The notes beneath the pieces were generated by a model. That model saw only the letters and a list, made by a program, of their open reading frames with translations. It was not told where the DNA came from and ran no database searches. Below are positions 24,286 to 27,872 of a stretch of DNA of 27,872 bases, piece after piece. Made by a program: the position numbers and the translations under genes. The number at the start of each line of letters is the position of its first letter. Positions within the stretch are counted from its first letter, which is position 1. The stretch comes from an uncultured Collinsella sp. (GTDB lineage: Bacteria; Actinomycetota; Coriobacteriia; Coriobacteriales; Coriobacteriaceae): contig CAUAWV010000031.1 of NCBI GenBank assembly GCA_958433005.1, positions 1-27,872 on the forward strand. Direction: 5' to 3'.

Positions 24286-24478
24286 GAGCGATCTATTGAT
24301 TAAGGACAGTTAAAGACAACATTATGACCAAAGAGGCCCATCATGGAGATAATCCACGTCTTCGCCCGAAATGGTAATTAATTGGCATGATTAATTGGCG
24401 AACAACTGAACGAAGAGCAATCTACTAATGGCACATAAATGGCGGCGTCAACACCTGAAGTGCAAAAAGACTACTTTT
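24286..24478 (-). promoter_or_regulatory. Adhesin promoter region
   Basis: About 190 bp without a gene. On the minus strand CATAAT (24321-24326) preceded by TTTGGT is a possible -10 just upstream of the adhesin start, with a poor -35. Further upstream TTGACG (24445-24450) lies 17-18 bp before TTAGTA/TAGTAG. A direct repeat CCAATTAAT (minus strand, about 24380-24402), also forming a partial palindrome around CATG, could be an operator. None of these is decisive. Confidence 0.3.
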
Positions 24479-26260
24479 CTAGATGCGGCCGAGGTCGTAG
24501 GCTCGCGCAACAGACTCGCCGGCACAGATGAGGTTGGTTGTGGCTTCTTGCGAATCGAGTGCCCGCTCCAGGTCCATGGGCTTGCGGCAGATCGGCAAAA
24601 CCAAGTCAATACCCTGCCCATATACCGCATCCAGGTTGACAGCGCGACCGCCCACGACAGCGATCACCGGCTTGCCACACCGCTTGGCACGGCGTGCCAC
24701 GCCCACCGGCGCCTTACCGGCGGCGGACTGCTCATCCATATTGCCCTCGCCTGTAATGACCAGGTCGACATCGCGTACACGCTCGTCAAACCCCACGAGA
24801 TCGAGCACCGTCTCCACGCCCGAGCGCAACTCGGCACCGAGCGCCAGCAGCGCGGCACCTAGGCCGCCGGCGGCACCTGCGCCGGGCACGCCGAGCACCG
24901 AGCCAAATGTCCGTGCGCCCTCGGGTGCGCGCAACAATCCCTGGACTCGAGCTCCGGCAATCGCAGCGTCGAGCAAGCGGCCGTAGCCGACCATCCAGCT
25001 GTCGCACCTGCTCAGCGCCTCGGCATCATCAGCCGGCAGACCCTTCTGTCCGCCGAACACCGCAAGCGCGCCGCGACGCCCCACGAGTGGGTTCTCGACA
25101 TCCGAAAGCACAACGATACGAGCGCCATCCAAAGCCTGCAGCGCGGGCGCCAAATCAACGCTCGCCACCTGCTCAAGGCCGGCAAGACCGGGGGCGATAT
25201 CGCAGCCCCGATCATCGACCACACGCGCGCCCAGCGCCTGCAGCATGCCGGCGCCACCGTCGTTGGTGGCACTGCCGCCCAAACCAATATAGAGTGTCTT
25301 TGCGCCCTTGCGAACCGCGCGAAGCATGAGCTCGCCCACGCCATAGGTTGTAGCAGCCAGCGCCGACGACTCCGTGCAAGGCGAATACCCAATGCCAGCC
25401 GCCTCGGCCATCTCGATGACCGCGGACTCGCGCTCGACATCAACCAGCATCCGGGCAGACGCGCTCTTGCCCAAGGGACCCGCTACCTCGCAGGTCACAA
25501 CCTCACCGCCGCACGCGGCAATGGCGTCGAGCGTTCCCTCGCCGCCGTCTGCCAGCAGCAATGTGCACACCTCGGCATCGGACCACACACGGTGCACGCC
25601 TTCGGCAACGGCCTCCTCTGCCTGCGCACTCGAAACGCTACCCTTAAAGGAGTCGATCGCCAACAGCACGCGGCGGGGCCGGCGGCACGCGGGGCCAAAG
25701 TCAACCGCCGCGCCAGCATCCTCTTCGGCACACGCGAGCGCTTCAGCATGAGCGGCATGTGCCTCAAGATCGGCCCCGCAACCGCAGCCAGCACCATCGG
25801 CGTCACGCAGCCCACTAAAATAGCTACTCAGCAGCTCGCGGCATTCATCCGCCAGGACCCCAGCCGCCACGTTAAACCGATGATTCAGGCGCGAGTCGGC
25901 ATTCAAATCGTATAGGGATCCCAACGCGCCCGCCTTGGCGTCACTCGCGCCATACACGCAGCGTCCCACGCGCGCGTTAACCATAAGCCCTGCGCACATG
26001 CAGCAAGGCTCGAGCGTTACGTAGACCGTGCAATCGGAAAGGCGCCAGCGACCGAGCGACCGAGCAGCGGCGCACAGGGCCGCAAACTCGGCATGAGCCG
26101 AAGGATCCTGATCGAGCTCGCGGCGATTGTGCGCCCTCGCGACGATCTCGCCCGCGCGCACTACCACGGCTCCGATGGGCACCTCGCCCACCGCCGCGGC
26201 GGCGCGAGCCTCCGCCAGCGCCTCGCACATGAACTTCTCGTCGATTTCGGTGATCGTCAT
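24479..26260 (-). CDS. tadA: Fused tRNA adenosine deaminase (TadA) - glycerate kinase
   Basis: A 593-residue two-domain protein. Residues 1-150 are TadA: HAE at 56-58 (zinc His56 and proton-shuttling Glu58) and PCCMC at 85-89 (zinc Cys86 and Cys89). It converts A34 to inosine in tRNA-Arg(ACG). A linker rich in Ala, Cys, Glu and His (about 150-195) joins it to a complete glycerate kinase of the GlxK/GarK type (about 197-593), recognised by LAIDSFKGSVSS, LLADGGEGT, GGSATNDGG and VITGEGNMDEQS, which phosphorylates glycerate. The frame is continuous with no internal start or stop suggesting two genes. GGGAAGG precedes the ATG at good spacing; the open frame reaches 26311 but without a ribosome site. 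No functional link between the two activities is known to me. Confidence 0.92.
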   Translation of the reverse strand: MTITEIDEKFMCEALAEARAAAAVGEVPIGAVVVRAGEIVARAHNRRELDQDPSAHAEFAALCAAARSLGRWRLSDCTVYVTLEPCCMCAGLMVNARVGRCVYGASDAKAGALGSLYDLNADSRLNHRFNVAAGVLADECRELLSSYFSGLRDADGAGCGCGADLEAHAAHAEALACAEEDAGAAVDFGPACRRPRRVLLAIDSFKGSVSSAQAEEAVAEGVHRVWSDAEVCTLLLADGGEGTLDAIAACGGEVVTCEVAGPLGKSASARMLVDVERESAVIEMAEAAGIGYSPCTESSALAATTYGVGELMLRAVRKGAKTLYIGLGGSATNDGGAGMLQALGARVVDDRGCDIAPGLAGLEQVASVDLAPALQALDGARIVVLSDVENPLVGRRGALAVFGGQKGLPADDAEALSRCDSWMVGYGRLLDAAIAGARVQGLLRAPEGARTFGSVLGVPGAGAAGGLGAALLALGAELRSGVETVLDLVGFDERVRDVDLVITGEGNMDEQSAAGKAPVGVARRAKRCGKPVIAVVGGRAVNLDAVYGQGIDLVLPICRKPMDLERALDSQEATTNLICAGESVARAYDLGRI

Positions 26261-26275
26261 CGTTCGCCTTCCCTG

Positions 26276-26301
26276 TTGCAAATTCAAAACGATGCTATCA
26301 T
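26276..26301 (+). promoter_or_regulatory. Candidate tRNA-Ser promoter
   Basis: TGC-TATCAT (26293-26301) is an extended -10 ending 10 nt before the tRNA; TTGCAA (26276-26281) lies 14 bp upstream, too close for a classical -35. It overlaps the leader of the divergent tadA fusion gene. Confidence 0.4.
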
Positions 26302-26311
26302 TACGACTCAC

Positions 26312-26401
26312 GGAGAGATGGCAGAGCGGTTGAATGCGGCGGTCTTGAAAACCGTTGAGCGCGAGAGCGTTCCGGGGGTTCGAATCCCCCTCTCTCCGCC
26401 A
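26312..26401 (+). tRNA. tRNA-Ser (anticodon UGA)
   Basis: A 90-nt class II tRNA. The acceptor stem GGAGAGA (26312-26318) pairs with TCTCTCC (26391-26397), discriminator G, and CCA encoded at 26399-26401. The anticodon loop CTTGAAA (26344-26350) gives TGA at 26346-26348. A long variable arm (GAGCGCGAGAGCGTTC region) and the T loop GGTTCGAATCC are present, as required for serine. The CCA end is only three bases from the stop codon of the convergent TetR gene. Confidence 0.97.
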
Positions 26402-26404
26402 CTT

Positions 26405-27001
26405 TTAGTGATGCACCGGTGTCATGGTCCGCTCGAACAGCGCATCGACAACGTCGGCTATCTCGGAGCGACGTTCCAGATCGTGACCCGATTCCCACCA
26501 CATAGTAAAAAGCCGAATAATGCCGCCGGCGACAAACTCAGACGTCGTCTCGAGCGACACGGGGGCCAGGGCATCCTCGGCAAGCACGTTCATCACACGC
26601 TCGCGGATGGAGCGGGCAATACGGTCGCAAATAACGTTGGTCAGCATTCCCGACATGCTGCTCGCCAAAATGTTGTCCATGAGCTGCTCATGGGCCAGAA
26701 TCAAATCCATGGCATCGTCCAAAATCGCATGCCGAAGCGCGCGCACGTCCTCGGCAGACACTGTGCCGGCCTCATCGGGCTGTTTTTGCGGCAAGCCGGA
26801 CATGAGCTCATCGATATAAAAGGCAAAGTAATCGTTCTTGTCGCGAAAGTGCTTGTAGAACGTCGTGCGGCGAATCATGGCGCGGTCGCACAGCATGGCA
26901 ACCGTCAGGTCCTCAAAACGATGCTCCTCGAGAAGCTCGGTGAAAGCATCGAACAGGGCACGGTAGGTTTTCTTAATGCGAAGGTCCACTGGTATCGCCA
27001 T
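26405..27001 (-). CDS. TetR/AcrR-family transcriptional regulator
   Basis: A 198-residue DNA-binding protein. The N-terminal helix-turn-helix (about 8-55: RIKKTYRALFDAFTELL, FEDLTVAMLCDRAMIRRTTFYKHFRDKND) has the family signature TTFYKHF. The rest is an all-helical ligand and dimer domain with a tryptophan-rich end (FTMWWESGHDL). The target is unknown: neighbours are tRNA-Ser on the opposite strand and the tadA fusion, neither a usual TetR target, so it may act on itself or at a distance. The ATG at 27001 is chosen by homology; GAGG abuts it, so a start a few codons upstream is possible. The open frame reaches 27130. Confidence 0.87.
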   Translation of the reverse strand: MAIPVDLRIKKTYRALFDAFTELLEEHRFEDLTVAMLCDRAMIRRTTFYKHFRDKNDYFAFYIDELMSGLPQKQPDEAGTVSAEDVRALRHAILDDAMDLILAHEQLMDNILASSMSGMLTNVICDRIARSIRERVMNVLAEDALAPVSLETTSEFVAGGIIRLFTMWWESGHDLERRSEIADVVDALFERTMTPVHH

Positions 27002-27163
27002 CCTCAGGGCAAAGACAACACTCGTCAATCTGTCGCATATCTTACACCTGTACCTCGTGCGCTTTGTCCCGGTACCAACCCCACCGAAAACATAACGCTT
27101 AGGTTGATTTCCGATCTCAGCCGAACACATTGAGCAAATAGGCCATTCCCGCAGTTAGCCGAA

Positions 27164-27204
27164 CGCCCCCGCGGCCCCTCCCGGGGTCCGGGGGCGGCAT
27201 TTTC
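27164..27204 (+). terminator. GC-rich terminator-like hairpin
   Basis: GCCCCCG (27165-27171) pairs with CGGGGGC (27189-27195), with further pairing of CCCC and GGGG inside, followed on the plus strand by GCATTTT. It lies between the TetR promoter and the transposase end and may mark the IS-side boundary. The stretch 27131-27328 contains no gene I can support. Confidence 0.5.
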
Positions 27205-27328
27205 CCAGTTGAAGGAACGGTGGAGATGTGTTTCGATGGGTCCGGTGGCCATGCTCCGCCCGCCGCCCGGCGCCTCTTCCCAGACTCAGCCGGACGGTCG
27301 GTCCGTCTATTCCGTTTTTCCTTCTAGG

Positions 27329-27872
27329 CTAGGACAGCGGGGCATCGCCCCTTTCCGCGCGCGCCCGCTCGATGAGCCCCGGCGTCAGGTCGAGCTCCTC
27401 GATGGGCACGTCCTCCACGCCGTACGCCTCGAGCAGCGCCGCCGCGTCGCCGCCGAGCATCGCCCGGAAGGCGCGGGCGGGCGTCGCGAAGCCGAGCGCG
27501 CCGCGGGGCTCGGAGTTCACGTGCGACATGGCCAGCGCCAGGTCGGCCGGGGCGAGCCGGTCGAACCTGAGGCCGCGGCCCTTGGGCAGCAGCTTCCTGA
27601 TCTCGACGTGGTTGCGCTCGCAGGCGCCCTTCTGGTCGCTGCGCCGGGGGTCGCAGTAGAACAGCCTCGTCTCGCCCCGCCCCTCGCCGAGCAGCGCCGC
27701 GATCGCGACCTCGTCGGAGAACTCGGGGCCGTTGTCGGTGAGCACGGCGCGGAACACGCGGCGCGTCCCGTCGGCGCCGAGGACCGCCCGGACGCCCTCC
27801 AGGGCGCCCGCGACGCACCTGTATTCCGTAACATCTAAATCGACAAAAACGGCAGCATAAAGTCGACACTTC
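27329..27872 (-). CDS. IS30-family transposase, C-terminal part (runs off the window)
   Basis: About 180 codons, open to the right edge. The frame shows the integrase-core pattern of IS30 enzymes: LTDNGPEFSD, then FYCDPRRSDQKGACERNH, RKLLPKG, and a closing NSEPRGALGFATPARAF. DNG contributes the second catalytic Asp, and ERNH (Glu) the third acidic residue; the first Asp should lie further right. Up to about 27820 the DNA is very GC-rich and reads as transposase (VAGALEGVRAVLGADG). Beyond that it turns AT-richer and the encoded residues (CRLYAAVFVDLDVTEY) do not resemble the family, so the gene may be truncated or interrupted there. The element ends were not found. Confidence 0.8.
   Translation of the reverse strand, partial: KCRLYAAVFVDLDVTEYRCVAGALEGVRAVLGADGTRRVFRAVLTDNGPEFSDEVAIAALLGEGRGETRLFYCDPRRSDQKGACERNHVEIRKLLPKGRGLRFDRLAPADLALAMSHVNSEPRGALGFATPARAFRAMLGGDAAALLEAYGVEDVPIEELDLTPGLIERARAERGDAPLS

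Noticed and set aside
27324..27869. Alternative minus-strand frames overlapping the transposase
   Set aside because: Only the frame ending at 27329 has the LTDNGPEF, CDPRRSDQKG and ERNH motifs; the others are Arg/Gly-rich shadows.

Overview
The window looks like chromosome of a Gram-positive, high-GC human-gut actinobacterium of the class Coriobacteriia, most likely Collinsella or a close relative. I infer this from the GC-rich coding sequence, the SipW/camelysin and sortase-type surface proteins rich in isopeptide-pilin domains, the short hairpin terminators and the IS30-type transposase. No ribosomal or other phylogenetic marker is present to prove it.

Layout. Positions 1-638 hold no gene; they hold terminator-like hairpins, two nested inverted repeats and a composite array of regularly phased hairpins. 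Positions 639-9482 (minus strand) form one compact six-gene operon. It begins with a SipW-type signal peptidase, continues with an abundant-type TasA/camelysin-like protein, a 17-bp-stem hairpin, a second camelysin-like protein, a 1820-residue secreted giant, a third camelysin-like protein, and ends with a membrane-anchored protein. This is the most interesting system here: it looks like a dedicated secretion-and-assembly locus for a TasA-like surface fibre with a giant tip or matrix protein. Positions 9483-10292 are an AT-rich promoter region plus a second copy of the hairpin array. A flavodoxin-family gene follows (10293-10844, minus), then a heterodimeric ABC exporter pair (10972-14685, minus).

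From 14900 a plus-strand gene encodes a secreted coiled-coil protein with a LANTG sorting-like signal. It is followed by a strong terminator, a 27-bp perfect hairpin and the minus-strand SRP RNA gene (ffs). Positions 16465-24285 (minus) encode a 2606-residue cell-wall adhesin: leucine-rich repeats, a beta-helix, Cna-B domains, a series of isopeptide pilin domains and an MPDTG anchor. Upstream of it lie a fused tRNA adenosine deaminase-glycerate kinase gene (24479-26260, minus), tRNA-Ser(UGA) on the plus strand (26312-26401), a TetR-type regulator (26405-27001, minus) and the 3' part of an IS30-family transposase running off the window end.

Together, most of the coding capacity is devoted to the cell surface: one SipW-dependent fibre locus, one giant sortase-type adhesin, one smaller wall protein, and one exporter of unknown substrate. 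The housekeeping content is ffs, tRNA-Ser and the TadA fusion.
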